DNA of 54,439 nucleotides from Cylindrobasidium torrendii FP15055 ss-10 (GCA_000934385.1 KN880595.1:1-54439); one strand, 5' to 3'; counted from the stretch's first letter, positions 1-13,050 are shown. A program made the numbers and translations. Notes: a model not told the origin generated them from the sequence alone.

Positions 1-29
1 TACTGTATATGAATGTTCACCCGACACCG
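1..29. repeat. Left terminal inverted repeat of the transposon
   Basis: Its 29 bases are the exact reverse complement of 3282-3310. It starts TACTGTATATG. It coincides with the first base of the window. Confidence 0.95.
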
Positions 30-198
30 TCACGCATCACGGAGGGCCGGTGTCGTGTCCTAAAGTAACGGTGTCACGGTCTAATTTGTCGATGGGTGTC
101 CTTTCGGATATCGTGACATCCAAAAAATCGAATAAAATTGCAAAAAATTCGAAAAAATTGCGAAAAATTCGAAGAAATCTAGTACGATAGAACACAGG

Positions 199-3120
199 CT
201 AAGCACAGGTAGGTAAAAGTTGGCCATCCTGATCATATGCCATAAGATCCTCTTCATTTGTGCTGACCGCCCCGACCCCCCCATCAAAGCTCACGGCCTC
301 TCGATGCGAAAGATACTCAGTTGTCTCCATGAATTCCGCCTCGAGCTCAACACCTAGTGCTGCCTGCACAATCGCATGCAGCGGCACATCAACATCATCC
401 AGCGTGTCATCCAGCTGCGACAGTTCCTCTGTGACAAGAGCGCGGTCGGGACTGCCGTCTACAGGGTCTTCGGGTAGCTCATCTAAATGGACAACACCAA
501 CACGCTGGAAGATTTCATTGTGGAGTTCCTGGTGAGTCCGAAGATACTGCGCGAGGAGCTTTTGAGTATCAGGGCTTGTCAGGCAATCACCGGAAAGGTT
601 GAGACCCTTTGCCGAACATTTCTGCCATGCCTACACGCAAATCAATATCATGAATGATTTGAAAGACAAGGAAAAACCGACCTTCTTCACCAGTAAACGC
701 CCTGGGTTTGTTTGCATGAATTCATACACCTTAACTAAGCCGCGCACTGACGCATCTCGGAGCTCCCCAATTCCGCTTGGCACTCTGAAGTCCTCAGGAT
801 GTACACCTTGCGCAACCTGCTTGCGCTGTTCTTCCATCATGAATCTGAAGAGCTCTTGCTTGAGTTGATGCTTGATGACCCGCTGGAGGCCAACGTCGGC
901 TGGCTGGAAGACACCGGTGCAATTAGCAGGTATATAGATCAGAATAATTTCCGGATGGTCATTGAAAATGAATGCCCTGAATTTCTTGCTAAGATGAACG
1001 GGGTATGCATCGATGAGGAGAATGGCCGGGTGATCACGAGCAATTGTCGGATCAGCAGCGAGAACGGCATCTCTCCAGGGAACCACGATGTTCTCCACGT
1101 ACTCTTTCATAGTCTTCAGCGTGCTAAAATGACTACGCTTGCTCGTCTCGGATTTCGCAAACGTGAAGTCAAATCCGTAAGCCTTCGCCTCTTGCATTCT
1201 GGCCGCCGACTCGCTGGGTAACGACCTAGCCGACTGTCCGCCCCAGACGCTCTGGAACGGTAGAAAGTCGCCATCTGCAGTGCTGGATACGCAAATGGTG
1301 AACGCCCGCTTTTCATCTTTTGCCTGGACATCGACCTGGCGGGATCCGGCCTCTTCGAGGGTAGAGGATGCATTTGGGAGGAGAAAGACCCCTTGCTGGT
1401 CCATATTGATGACGAGCTACATGTCGGTGAGAGATGTTCAGGGCCAGGAGGAATGTCTGACCTTTCTACAGCCACCCTGCCACTTCATGACATATACCAG
1501 GCGGAAAATTGTGGCCTCGCATTGGTCTTCCCAGTCGCCTGGAGTATGTGCAGCAGCCCTTGTCCCCTTTCGTATCGCCCAGTTCAAGTTCGACTCCAAG
1601 AACTGTCGTGTGAATCTCTCCGAGCATTGGAATCGAGCCGTCAAGATTTCTGGTGCACGGACTTCAATAATGGCAAGCATTGTCGCACGCGCAAGCGGAG
1701 GGAGGATAGGAATTTTGCTGGCCCGGTACGATTTCAGAATACGAAGGATCTCTGTCTTGACCTCAGGATATGCATCCAGCACGCCCGCACGCCCACTCCC
1801 ATTCACCGCCTGTCCCTTCTTCACATTTGCCAATGTCTGCTCGGTCCACTCCTTCTGTCCCCGCTTGATCCACTTGTGGATGCGGCCCTTGTCAAGATGG
1901 GGGAATAGCGCACGCGAGACAGGGTTGTCCTTCAAGATTTTCGCAGCTTTTGCTGAGCTCCAGTCCGCCTGGATCACCGCCGCTACAATCCAACCCCATA
2001 GCAAAGGGTGATAGTAGTTCGTGTACTTCGCTTGGCCCTGGACCGCACCACCATTTTTTCCATTTCGCCGTGTTCGCCAGTCACTCCCTGGGCGCGAGAC
2101 AGTTGCGACATCGAGTGCCAGTTCAGCGACGGCACGTTTGGTTGCGGCCTCGGCCTGTGCGCCATGACGCAGCGCATCATTGACCGATACCACCTCATCC
2201 TCGGCTTCCGCTCTCCGTTCACGGTCGCGCTGGCGTTTCCTTCGCTGGCGCTCGGTGGCCTGTGCACGTTCCTTCTCGATTCTTGCCTGCTTGCGGTCCG
2301 CCTGCGCACTCAATTCATCATCACGGCGGTCTGCAATTAAGCTGTATTCCTTCTGCAGTCGCGCGCGCTTATCCTCTTCTGACTCGGGTTGACGCCAGGC
2401 GCCCAAGGTCATTTGGCGGGTCGATGCGAGCCCAAGTTTGGGTAGCGGAGCGGGTTTGAAGCGAGGCAGGAGTGGCGGCATCTGTGGTAGAGGAACAGAG
2501 GATGGGGATGGAATTCCAAGCATGTTGTTGTCACTATTGATGACAACAGGCGCTATAGGGTCGGTGTCGTCCAGGATAATGGGTTCTGTCTCCGTGCCGC
2601 GAGTAGAGAGAGAAGGAATTAGTGGATGTTCAGAGTTGTCATCCAAATCAAGGATAATCCGCCGACTCTTGTTTGGAGCCTGCGTGATATCAGGAGCGGC
2701 ATCGTCGCCAGTCTCTGCCTTCCGCTTAACCAGCTTCCTTGCCCCAGCGTTCTTGGCAGCGGTGACCAGCCGTGTGAGCCAAGTCTCGCTAAAGGCCTCC
2801 TGCTCCAACGGGGACATTTTCTTTAAGTGCTGCTTGATGATCCGAATGAGCTCTTCAAGACCGTCGCCGCGTTCCATGAGCACAATGTCGGGATTTGTCC
2901 ATGTCTTGAAGGTGATTTCGAGAGCGTGTCCAAGAGCAGCAAAGGAACCGCCCTCTTCGAGCCGTTCTGCATTGATGGAGATTGAATAAGCATCTGGATT
3001 GTCGGGAAGCGTAGAAGGAAGCCCGTGAAAAAGGTCACGTAAGTAATCAATACGCCCGATGAGCTGCTGAGGCGGGCCATTTGAGGGCCGAGGAGGTTTT
3101 GTCGAGCGCCCTTTTGGCAT
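199..3120 (-). CDS. DDE superfamily transposase (spliced, 941 aa)
   Basis: Exons on the minus strand are 3120-1462, 1416-682 and 630-199; introns of 45 bp (1417-1461) and 51 bp (631-681) have GT-AG ends and restore one frame. The start MPKGRST follows an in-frame stretch that belongs to the subterminal DNA, so I chose it over an upstream in-frame ATG at 3222. The first ~390 residues are low complexity, with a long K/R/E-rich helix (about 290-370). A helix-turn-helix-like DNA-binding region (about 400-540) follows, then the DDE core. Likely catalytic Asp are D559 (NMDQQG, completed by the first splice), D689 (LLIDAYPVH) and D727 (QPADVGLQR). After the second splice the sequence runs AWQKCSAKGLNLSGDCLTS, a motif I associate with Agaricomycete DDE-1 transposases. 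It would cut and paste its own element in the nucleus. No inactivating lesion seen. Confidence 0.9.
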
Positions 3121-3195
3121 TGTGGTTGTATGGGATAGAAAATTTAAGCTTTCTACTGGTGTGACTACGTAGTACAAACTTTGTTTATCACCGCC

Positions 3196-3219
3196 ACAGT
3201 GTCCATTTAAGGACACTGT
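3196..3219. repeat. Perfect 9-bp-arm palindrome in right subterminal region
   Basis: ACAGTGTCC and GGACACTGT are separated by ATTTAA. The palindrome lies inside the transposon about 65 bp from its right TIR and overlaps the shared 12-mer GTCACGCATCAC. It may be a transposase-binding or hairpin site. Confidence 0.6.
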
Positions 3220-3281
3220 CACGCATCACAAAGCCCTGGTGTCCTTTGGCGCGGTCGGACCCGGGTGTCACGGTCACCCCT

Positions 3282-3310
3282 CGGTGTCGGGTGAACATTC
3301 ATATACAGTA
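3282..3310. repeat. Right terminal inverted repeat of the transposon
   Basis: Exact 29-bp inverted copy of the left end, finishing CATATACAGTA. The next bases (ATGCCAGG...) are flanking host DNA. Confidence 0.95.
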
Positions 3311-3640
3311 ATGCCAGGTTCATTGTAGGCCAATGCTACACTGCACAGAACCTCTCCTTTGTATGTATGTTGCAGAAAAAATTGTAACAATGCTCTAAAG
3401 GATAAATAAGAGAGTTCAATACCCTGTCGGACCATCCCGAGACGACGACGATAACATCTTGCATCCTTGACCAACACCATCAAAACTTCCTGTAACCCCA
3501 ATGTACGCATTCATGAGTATGACCACCGCATTGGTCCCTGTGGGATGGTCCAATTCGAAGTCTACATAGCCATAAGTATCATGCCTTCTGACATAAGCGA
3601 AGGACCGTACCGCAGCGCGTGAAGCTCCAAACGTCAACGA
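3311..3640 (-). pseudogene. Possible gene remnant abutting the transposon
   Basis: On the minus strand, 3637 to 3416 is open (RRHDTYGYVDFELDHPTG, then VVILMNAYIG). A second open frame, 3510 to 3311, continues right up to the transposon end (VRQGIELSYLSFRALLQFF, LQHTYKGEVLCSVALAYNEP). Composition looks protein-like, but I recognise no family and find no clean splice joining the two frames. One reading is a host gene interrupted by insertion or decayed; the rest would lie beyond the left edge of the window. It could equally be chance open frame. Confidence 0.25.
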
Positions 3641-4901
3641 AAACTATCAACTTGCCAGCAGTTCTGGCTATCTGCGCCTGATGGGTTTTCTCTCCGTAGA
3701 GGGGTCCAAGCAAGGTCTGCCCGTAGTATCAGTAATCTACTGTTGTCGTTCGCTCAGAGGGCACCCACCGAATAGAGCAACGTAGTAAACGAATCCTTCA
3801 GATACACGAACTCCTTCTGCACTTCGCGTTGTTCCCAACCAAGTGGCAAGTGTTATGAGGAACCTCCCCGAACCGTATACCGCACCACTGGTAGTGTTCG
3901 GAGAGGCTTAGACGCTCCTAGGGTCGGGATACCGGAGGGAGCTTGGTGGTGGGGTTCCAACCTCCCTCGCGGCATTGGGACTCCCGCCAGGCGATTGCAC
4001 GTCCATTCCCGTCGTGATTGATCTAGTATCATTGTCAATAACGAGTCGAGTATGGGTGTACGAGGATTGAACATACCTCGAGGATATATCCATGTACTGC
4101 CCTGCGAGGGCCTGCGCACGAAGCTCCTTCGAAAGCTGGTATTGTTTCCAACCAGCTCGAAGTCTTGAGGGTGATGGACACCCCTGCTGAGCTACCACAA
4201 AGATTTCGACAACTTTTGTGGTACTGGGATACTCAGCCAGGCGTTTGCGCGTCCGTCCCTGTCCGTAACCACTGTACTACACAGCGTCAATTTTGTGCCC
4301 AAAGAATTTGGAGAGCCAACATACGTTGATGTGTGTACTCCAACTGAGCGAGAAGGTCCGGTGAGGTCTTGAGGCCGAAGTCAAAGGTTGGCGGGGTGGA
4401 TAGCAGTCTGAGAACAGGTACTGGGCTAGTAAACAAATGATGAAGGAAAAGCAACGACCAATCGAGGTAAGTACAATGAGGTTCTGTCGCGAGGTGATAG
4501 CAGTATATGTGGATGGGTGGGCAATTGAAGTTGTACTAGTACATTGAATGTTGGTGTGAGTATGGAGGTAGCTATGGGCTGGAGGTCGCGAAGAGCAATT
4601 GTGAAAGCAGCGTGAAGCTTGTGCTAGAAACATGGCAAAATGAGTTTTCCATTTCCGAGCTAGTTGTGTACGAAAACGTACCAGCGAGTTGAGCGAGAAT
4701 TTTACGAGGAAAACAACCAGAGCGTGATTCAAAATTTTCGGAACTGTGGGTCTGGGGTGAGCATGTCATTGTGACAAGAGAAAGCGCCCGCACCAGTATA
4801 CAATTTTTCTTGGGAACGGTCTGTGGGATTTTGGAGTTTTATAGAGTTTAGTTATTTTTGAAGGTTGTGGGGAGAACGAGAGCTGCGAATGCCGATATCT
4901 T
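3641..4901. other. Gene-poor stretch with diverged short repeat
   Basis: No supported gene. A roughly 30-bp segment around 3987-4016 (CCAGGCGATTGCACGTCC...) reappears in diverged form near 4238-4267 (CCAGGCGTTTGCGCGTCC...). This suggests an old duplication or repeat relic. Open frames at 4277-4793 on the minus strand lack recognisable content. Confidence 0.4.
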
Positions 4902-6892
4902 CTACGACTTATGGTTGCGCTTGCGCCTGCGCTGCCTTGGGAGATGCTGCTGAGAGTTGTCGGCTAGGCTGCCCCCGCCACTTCCAGCTTTTCGATTCCA
5001 TTGCTGGGGCACTCCATTCTTGGGGAGTTGGCTTGAGGATGTCTGAGCATTGGAACTGGGTAGCGCCGCCTGAGTGATGTTCGAGCCTGACATCGAAGAA
5101 GAAGTAGGCGCGCTTGCCTGCTGTGCCGCCGCCGACGTCGATTGAACAGCATGGGGAGCAGGAGCAAGCGAATGCTGAGTTGCGTTGCGCATAGCCAGGC
5201 CGAACATCCCACCCCGGGCAATACGTACTCTTGAAGGCGGAGGTGTCTCACTGGGATTGGTCGTCCGTCGCAGCTCGTTTTCCAACCTCCTCTGTGTGGT
5301 CTGTTCGATGCGAAGTGCGCGAGTAGCCATGTTATTGCTCGATGTTCCATAGTTGGTTCCGGTTATTCTGTTTTTGATGTAATGTTTGTGACGCTGATTA
5401 TAAGCGTTACAGTCTCCATTGTACAAGTCCGTTGACGATATGTTGTGATGAGAGGCTTCGCCGCTACCTGCAGCTTTCGTTGGGGCGGGTCCGTGGATAG
5501 CTGCAGCGGCATCGGATGGCGCCGTGGAAGAAGATGGATCGTCCACGGAAACATAGTCAGCGTGAGCATCATTTTCGACAAAACGACTGGTAGGGATGCC
5601 ATGTCAAGAATGCTTCACTGGACGAGGCGTGTGCACGCACCTGTTGTGCACACTGGGCAACGACTCATTCGAACTTGGTGGTGACTCGACATTGTCAGGG
5701 CTGTCAAATGAAGAGGCGGTAGACTGTGAAGACTTGGTTGAATCAGAATCTTCACTGGTGTCGTTGGTGACCCGCGCCTCGGACTCTTCGAGGGCTGATA
5801 GAGGGTTGAAGCCAATGTCAAGTACAACGTCAGACTTTGTGGCACCGACTTTCGAGTCCGAAGCCTTCGCGGCGGCCTCTCTTCTCGCTCGACGCTTGGT
5901 TATATATTTCTGAGCATCGTCCCGCGATTTAGCATAGCCCATGCTTCGATACCACTGTTCCACCCGGATAGCTGTGTCGAAGACTTCCTCCCAGTGATGT
6001 TGGAGTAGATCCCACGAAAACTCGCCCCGAGCACGAAGATACATCTCGTCCCGAGCCGTGTATGGGAAGCTGTCGCAGCGAGGAATCCGATATTTCTTGC
6101 TGAGGTCTGTCGCCTTGTAGTGACCCGTGCTGGGTGGAGGATTCATCAACGATTCATGCAGGCTGGTGAGTGAGTGTCAGTGGGCATCCAATAAAGGCAG
6201 GCAAGAAAATCAGCATACCGAGACCCATGGACTAACCAAGGAACGACTCTCGACAAGGCCCTGTGCACTTCGAAGGAAGGCGGCAGAGTGGAGGAGATCT
6301 TGAATCCAGGGAACAGTATAGCTCCAACACAGATGTGGGGGACACTAAGTGAAGGAACGACCGAGGCATCGCTGTCCACTGGTAGATTATTTGATGCGGT
6401 AGAGTGCGCGTCAGCACTCGAAGGGTGAATTGGGGCGGGGCAGCTATTGGACACGACAGGCTCCTTGTCGCGCTTGCGGGTCCTTGGAATGAGAGTCGAC
6501 TCGTCGAGGCAGCCTGTGGCAGTGAAGGATTCCAGAAGGGGGCTGTAGAGAACAATGGTATGAGGACAATACCCGGCGGTCAGGACGCAACAGCGCTCAC
6601 CCGTCAATGGATTCATCCTCGTTGGGGGCAATGAACTTGCCGTCGTTGTCTGAGAATAGTCTACAAGATACGAAAGCTAGGTCGCCGCAAGTCTGATCCG
6701 GCGACTTGCGCTCTATGGCGCCGCATAGGGCGTCGGGGCGTTCAGCGAGAACAGTGGAAAGCACTAGTGTCAAGTCAGTAAGCAGAGTGGAAGAGATGTG
6801 GTGAATGCGTACTATCATCCGCTGTCTGCTGAGGTGAACTGGCGGTGGGAGGAAGCCAAGGAACGATTTTACTGAGATTGGGACAATTGCAT
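4902..6892 (-). CDS. Unrecognised protein, at least five exons, 5' end uncertain
   Basis: Minus-strand exons 6892-6813, 6763-6601, 6542-6237, 6162-5641 and 5586-4902 join through GT-AG introns of 49, 58, 74 and 54 bp. The second-to-third-exon reading gives an ATG across a splice (GAT GAT A|TG). One further upstream exon is plausible: donor GTCGAC near 6950 and coding text KCPQC...CCLGCNCPN, with a first ATG possibly at 7103. That would give a short cysteine-rich N-terminus. The middle contains a conserved-looking segment (YRIPRCDSFPYTARDEMYLRARG in two parts, HHWEEVFDTAIRVEQWYRSMGY) followed by a basic helix KRRARREAAAK. The C-terminal ~220 residues are Ser/Ala/Gln-rich and end in a basic patch. 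No family recognised, so no function is assigned. Confidence 0.6.
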
Positions 6893-7786
6893 CTACTACT
6901 TATATATCATACACACAACAACAGCTGATTAGCTAACCCAAAGTCGACCCCAGGCAACAGAACCCGGGAACTAGTTGATGAAGGAACTTTGGCGCATCAA
7001 TCATGCATTGTGGACACTTCTTGCAACCCAGCGACAAGCTAGGCGAGATATAGCTTCAGAAAATCCTCACCAATGTTATTTGCAGAGGTGGAGAAACAGA
7101 CATGCTCGCTAGTATGACATGTTTGGTGGCAAGAGACCCTGAACTACTGTCAGAGTGATCCTTTTGTGAGGGAGATGGACGTGGGAATATTGAGTTGCCA
7201 CTTTTTATTGTCTGGGTAGTGACTAGTGCGGTCTGAGGCTATGTCAAAAGGGAGCCTGACCGCATGTAAACAGCCTCAGCCGCGCAACGCATGTGTAATC
7301 GAATACTAGAAAGCGCTTAGCGCCGTGCGACGGGAGGAGGAGGAAGGGCTGCAACAGCGCCACGTGTCAAGACTTCGCCATCAGCCTCACTTTCGAAGCA
7401 AAGTCGAGATAGCACTCCCTGTACGTTGTAATTACTGCAATCGTTGACGTTGAATGTCGAACAGCTGGCGCACAGCATCAGGACGGTGAGAAGTTCCAAG
7501 TTTGCATTGAGGCGGCCTCGCCGTGGCCCCGGGGCACAGCTACTTGTGCAATACAGCGTGGTTTGCACCCTTGTATTGCGCAGGCTGAAGCGCTGAGGCT
7601 GCACAGTGCAGGCTGCAGCAGTAGGAGTGTGCCACTGGATGGCCAAATGACTATCGTTCACTAGCACTGTTTAGTACTACGTCGCCATAGTATTTCTCAC
7701 GACTCTCTATTATGTTGCACCTTCGAGGCATTTAGGACGCCCAGCCGATAGCCATATGGTCCAAGATCTGAGCTATTGTACACTGT
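6893..7786. other. Intergenic, possibly with upstream exon(s) of the preceding gene
   Basis: About 6951-7103 may hold one or two 5' exons of the minus-strand gene ending at 4902. The rest shows no supported gene. An open frame at 7317-7667 (minus) is Cys- and Arg-rich without recognisable motifs. Confidence 0.4.
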
Positions 7787-10088
7787 TTACGAGACATATG
7801 GCGGTGGCTGCATATTCACGTCTTTCTGTCCATCCACGACGGGCACCCACGGCGTTCCCTGCTGCTTCCATGTTTCCAGGTCTTTCTTAATCGTACTCTA
7901 GACAAATCATCAGCCAACAATAGGCAGGAGAAAAAAAGAATGTGAACGTACCACCGTCTCTTCCTTCCATTCCATAAGCTCTACCGCCTCGTCTTTACTA
8001 TATATCACAAAGTACGGTCCTCCCCCGAGAAGCACACCAGTGTTGTCGTCAAATACTTCTTCCTTTGGAACCTCCGTCACTACGACGTTGTTTGTCATCT
8101 TCCACCACCGGTCGTTATTCCTGAGATCTCGCATGTATGAGTAGATGTTGTTGCGTCCTGTCCCGGGGCCACTCCCCATGATGATTGCGCGAAGGCGATA
8201 CTGCAGAAAAATCAACATGAGCGCCTTTGGGTTTTGAATAACTAGTAAAGCCTACGTTGAAAGGAAGGAACTCGCTGTCAACCGCTGCAACCCTTGCTTG
8301 CAGGACCTGAATATCAGCATCAACGCCTGAAAGGAAAGTCAGCGTGCAACCAAGTATCGAGTTCCAGCTTCTTACGCTGGACTTCCGTTTCCAATGTCTT
8401 CAGCGCGCCTTGCAACTTGCTGACCATTGTTTCGATTACTGCCGCACGAGCGGGGTCATCTCTTCCTAAGGCAACATGCTCCCAGTAATGCAACGATGTC
8501 TTGATATCCTTCGCAGTATCATTTCCCTATGCGGATCATCGGTCTACTAGCATTCTCTCGAGTTTAGTAAAACTCACATTATGTTGCGTTAATCCCAGTC
8601 TGATTTTCGTCAACGCATCCACCGCTACTTGTGTTTTTCTATTAAGCTCCAGTCCCTTCAAGAACGCCTCATGGTTCTCCTCCAGATACTGCCCAATATT
8701 TATGGTGTCTGGGATGATAGGTCCCTGCGCGCCATAGCCATGGTTGGCGAGTTCAAAGGCCACGATTTCCGAGCGCGGGTCGCAGAAGGAGTGGCACAGG
8801 ATCGCGTTGCCTTCGTTAGTTACGGCTTGGTTCTGAAGGCCCTGCCTGATGTCGTCGCGGTATGTAGCAGACTGTGCAAAGGCAAGGCGCACAACACCTT
8901 CGAGAGGCTCAGGCGTTGTCAGGGCAGGAGGGTACCACTTCTCAGCGACCATGTCGAACACACGGCGTTGAGCTCGAATATACATCGTGTACAAGCTGTG
9001 GTACATAAGTCCACGTCTATTCAAAGCAAGTATACAGAGGCGTACTTCATCTTGACATCAGGACTAGGATACTCGATTCTGTTCAGACATCTCTGGATCG
9101 CGTCGAGCACTTCAATATACAGGGCTGTATAGCAGATATGAGAGTCGTGTTCCCCGGATAAAACGTTGCGGAAGCATACTTCGCGTAGGCGCACCCATGC
9201 TAGTGATGTCGGACAATCTAAGCAGCTCTGTAGGATAGCCTTTGAAGTAACTAGGGTCGACGAGGAAGCTGATGGGTAGCAAGTCTTGGGAGGCTGCATG
9301 GGACATGAGCTGCCCAACATTACTTGGTATATCTTCCGGGACCTCCATGTTGGATATGATGCGAAGCGCCTTGGACACTTGAGGGACTTGAAGGAGAGCG
9401 GTCATGATCAGTGCCGCCCATACATGCCCCGATTCTTCTGTGTACATGGCAAGTGGACTGTGTACGGGGATAAACAAATGGATGAGGTGATCAAGTAGGC
9501 GGCATACGCGCCAGAAGTTGGTTCGCGCGCCAGTGGGTTCTCCAACTTGACTTCGTCTTGCTCCGCCGTCTTGAACGACTCTGCTAGACTGAGCTGCAGG
9601 GCTTCTGCCATCTGCTGCTCTTCAGTCGTCTGCTGGGCGTTTGATTTCTCCAATAAATCAGCAACGGACACAGAAGAGCACAACAGTTTCTCGTCACTCA
9701 CAGAGGTATCAGCGACCGTCATAGCCCAATCCGACACAGGTGCACGATTACTCGGCCCAAATGTCACTTCCTGTTGTTTCTGTACTGGTTGATTCGTTTC
9801 TGGTCGCAGCGGAAACTGTGTATCCGGCCCTGCTAGCGACATTTCCATTGCGCGCCGCAATTCTTCACTGTCATTGTCGTCCCCGGTCAAGTCGATAACC
9901 TCGTTATGCTGTATATTTGCGCTCTGATGACTGAATAACGATTCTTTGACTTTGTCTGGGCCATCGCTGAGCAATACATCGAGCGCCTTCTGGAAGTCCT
10001 TGTTATACTTGACGAGCAGTTGCTCGAGCATTTCATTTGTCCAGCCGACCGCCACGGACTGCAACAGTCCAAAGTTTTCTGCATCCAT
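7787..10088 (-). CDS. USP25/28-like protein with UBA-like and UIM motifs, catalytic residues apparently lost
   Basis: Eight exons: 10088-9508, 9457-9165, 9124-9046, 9016-8578, 8526-8376, 8326-8256, 8200-7952 and 7897-7787, totalling 657 aa. The N-terminus has a UBA-like helix bundle (residues 1-45) and two ubiquitin-interacting motifs (about 74-88 EELRRAMEMSLAG; about 156-171 MAEALQLSLAES). The protease fold then follows. Where a USP has its Cys box (NxGxTCW..), this reads SGHVWAALIMTALLQVPQV with no Cys. The C-terminal His box reads RNNIYSYMRD instead of a GHY-like sequence, while the downstream WWK...VTEV and GGGPYFVIYS blocks are retained. I therefore infer a ubiquitin-binding pseudo-protease or scaffold. 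The third intron from the 5' end (9017-9045) would be only 29 bp. It is divergent from the MAP kinase gene, with 548 bp between start codons. Confidence 0.82.
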
Positions 10089-10636
10089 TTCTATCCAGTT
10101 TGAGGGCGGTGAATGTATTCCAAGTGGAATTGGAAATGACGCGTTGAGAGTAGGAAGCGGAGATGTGATTGATCGGGCAAACGCGTCGGCGATCGCGATG
10201 CATCCTTTGTGTATCCTCTATTATCTATAAGGCCTTCGCATATTTTAGCAGAATATCCGTTGATGAATCTTGGAATCCCGACTTTATCAGTTCCAGATAT
10301 CAAATTTGATTTCTATATTTCGATAGATTTCAATCTTGTCTTGTACACAACGTTCAAGAACTCGTCTGATTGTAAGTTACTCTCTACTGTCCGCTTGCGT
10401 GAATGATGGAGAACACCGGCGTGTTTTTTGGCCGGATACATGCAGCGATTTCCTTCAAACTCCAATAGATTCGACAGAAAGGAACGCGCCGACAATGCTG
10501 TTCGAGACGCGTTTCAACGATGGACATGGTCGATCGGAATCAAGATGCTGATCATGGCGATGCTGCTGATTCTCTTCAAAAGCAGCTTGTTCTCTGACCA
10601 CCATCCTCACTGCATTTCTCCACGTCGCGCGATAAC
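10089..10636. promoter_or_regulatory. Divergent promoter region, USP-like gene / MAP kinase
   Basis: 548 bp separate the two start codons. No open frame with support. I see no clear consensus site beyond AT-rich stretches. Confidence 0.5.
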
Positions 10637-12229
<1,593 letters not shown>

Positions 12230-13050
12230 ATGCTGGTCCATTTGACGGCAATTATACTGTACAAGATATTTATGGACGATTGATGCTACATAGTACCGGA
12301 AGTGTAAATGTATGTGCGACTCAAGGACGTATTTGATTGCTAGTATGAAGGTGTGAACCGACACGAAAAGTGCGGTGTGCTTGCAGAATTGTGAGAGATA
12401 TCGATAGCACTGTGGCCTTGCTGTGGCCCAAAACCGCGAGGTATCTCATTATTCATGCTCGCCTAGTGCCAAAGCATTGGGTTAACCTTTGAACTCTATC
12501 TTCACCGACAAACCACCACTCACCACATTCTCCGAGTCTATCCTTGTATGGGCAATTGAAGTTGGCAAGCCATGCATGCTTGAAATGCAAACTGTGTATG
12601 CCAGGGGTCAGCTCATGGCCGAGACGCACTTTGTCTGCGTACCGTGCGGAGCCTTTCTTATTGTTCTTTACTTCCAATTTGGGATTTTGTTGATTCGTGA
12701 TCGTAGCACTTTGGACCATCCTAACTGCGACGATTATAAACTCTAACGCAAAATCGCAGGTATTTTGCCAGGCGTGTCTTTGTCCACGGTGGCTGCTCAT
12801 TGTGTGAAGGTCTCAGGCGACGCCAGCGATTCAGATCGGTCCTCCCAACCGTCTTGCGACTGCGATTCAGCTTACTCAGGACCCTTTGCTCTTATTGTCT
12901 TCCAGTACGATCGTTCACAGTGCTCCGCATAATAAAAGCTTCATGTTTGCGATGGTCTCGTCTGACTTTTTCCTTCCTGCCCCCACGGTACATCCCCAAC
13001 TCTCTTCCCCGTTTCTGCAGGTCGTTGACAAGTTACCCAGACGCACCAGC
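12230..13050. other. Intergenic: MAP kinase 3' region and F-box gene promoter
   Basis: No supported gene. The open frames here (both strands) have no recognisable motif. Confidence 0.5.

Larger units (their letters stand above)
1..3310 (-). mobile_element. Complete TIR DNA transposon (DDE superfamily)
   Basis: The element is bounded by a perfect 29-bp terminal inverted repeat (1-29 and 3282-3310). Both outermost dinucleotides are TA, which fits a TA target duplication of the Tc1/mariner/pogo kind, so the element proper may begin with CTGTAT. The left flank lies outside the window, so the duplication cannot be confirmed. It carries one spliced transposase gene on the minus strand. Both subterminal regions are rich in GTGTC/GACAC words and share the 12-mer GTCACGCATCAC (29-40 and 3218-3229). 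No stop or frameshift was found in the spliced transposase, so the copy looks recent and may be autonomous. The TIR match and protein are seen directly; the superfamily assignment is inference from the DDE motifs. Confidence 0.93.

Noticed and set aside
7317..7667. 116-codon minus-strand open frame rich in Cys and Arg
   Set aside because: No splice logic, motif or codon pattern like its neighbours.
12453..12800. 115-codon minus-strand open frame in the MAP kinase/F-box gap
   Set aside because: No recognisable content, and it overlaps the likely F-box promoter.
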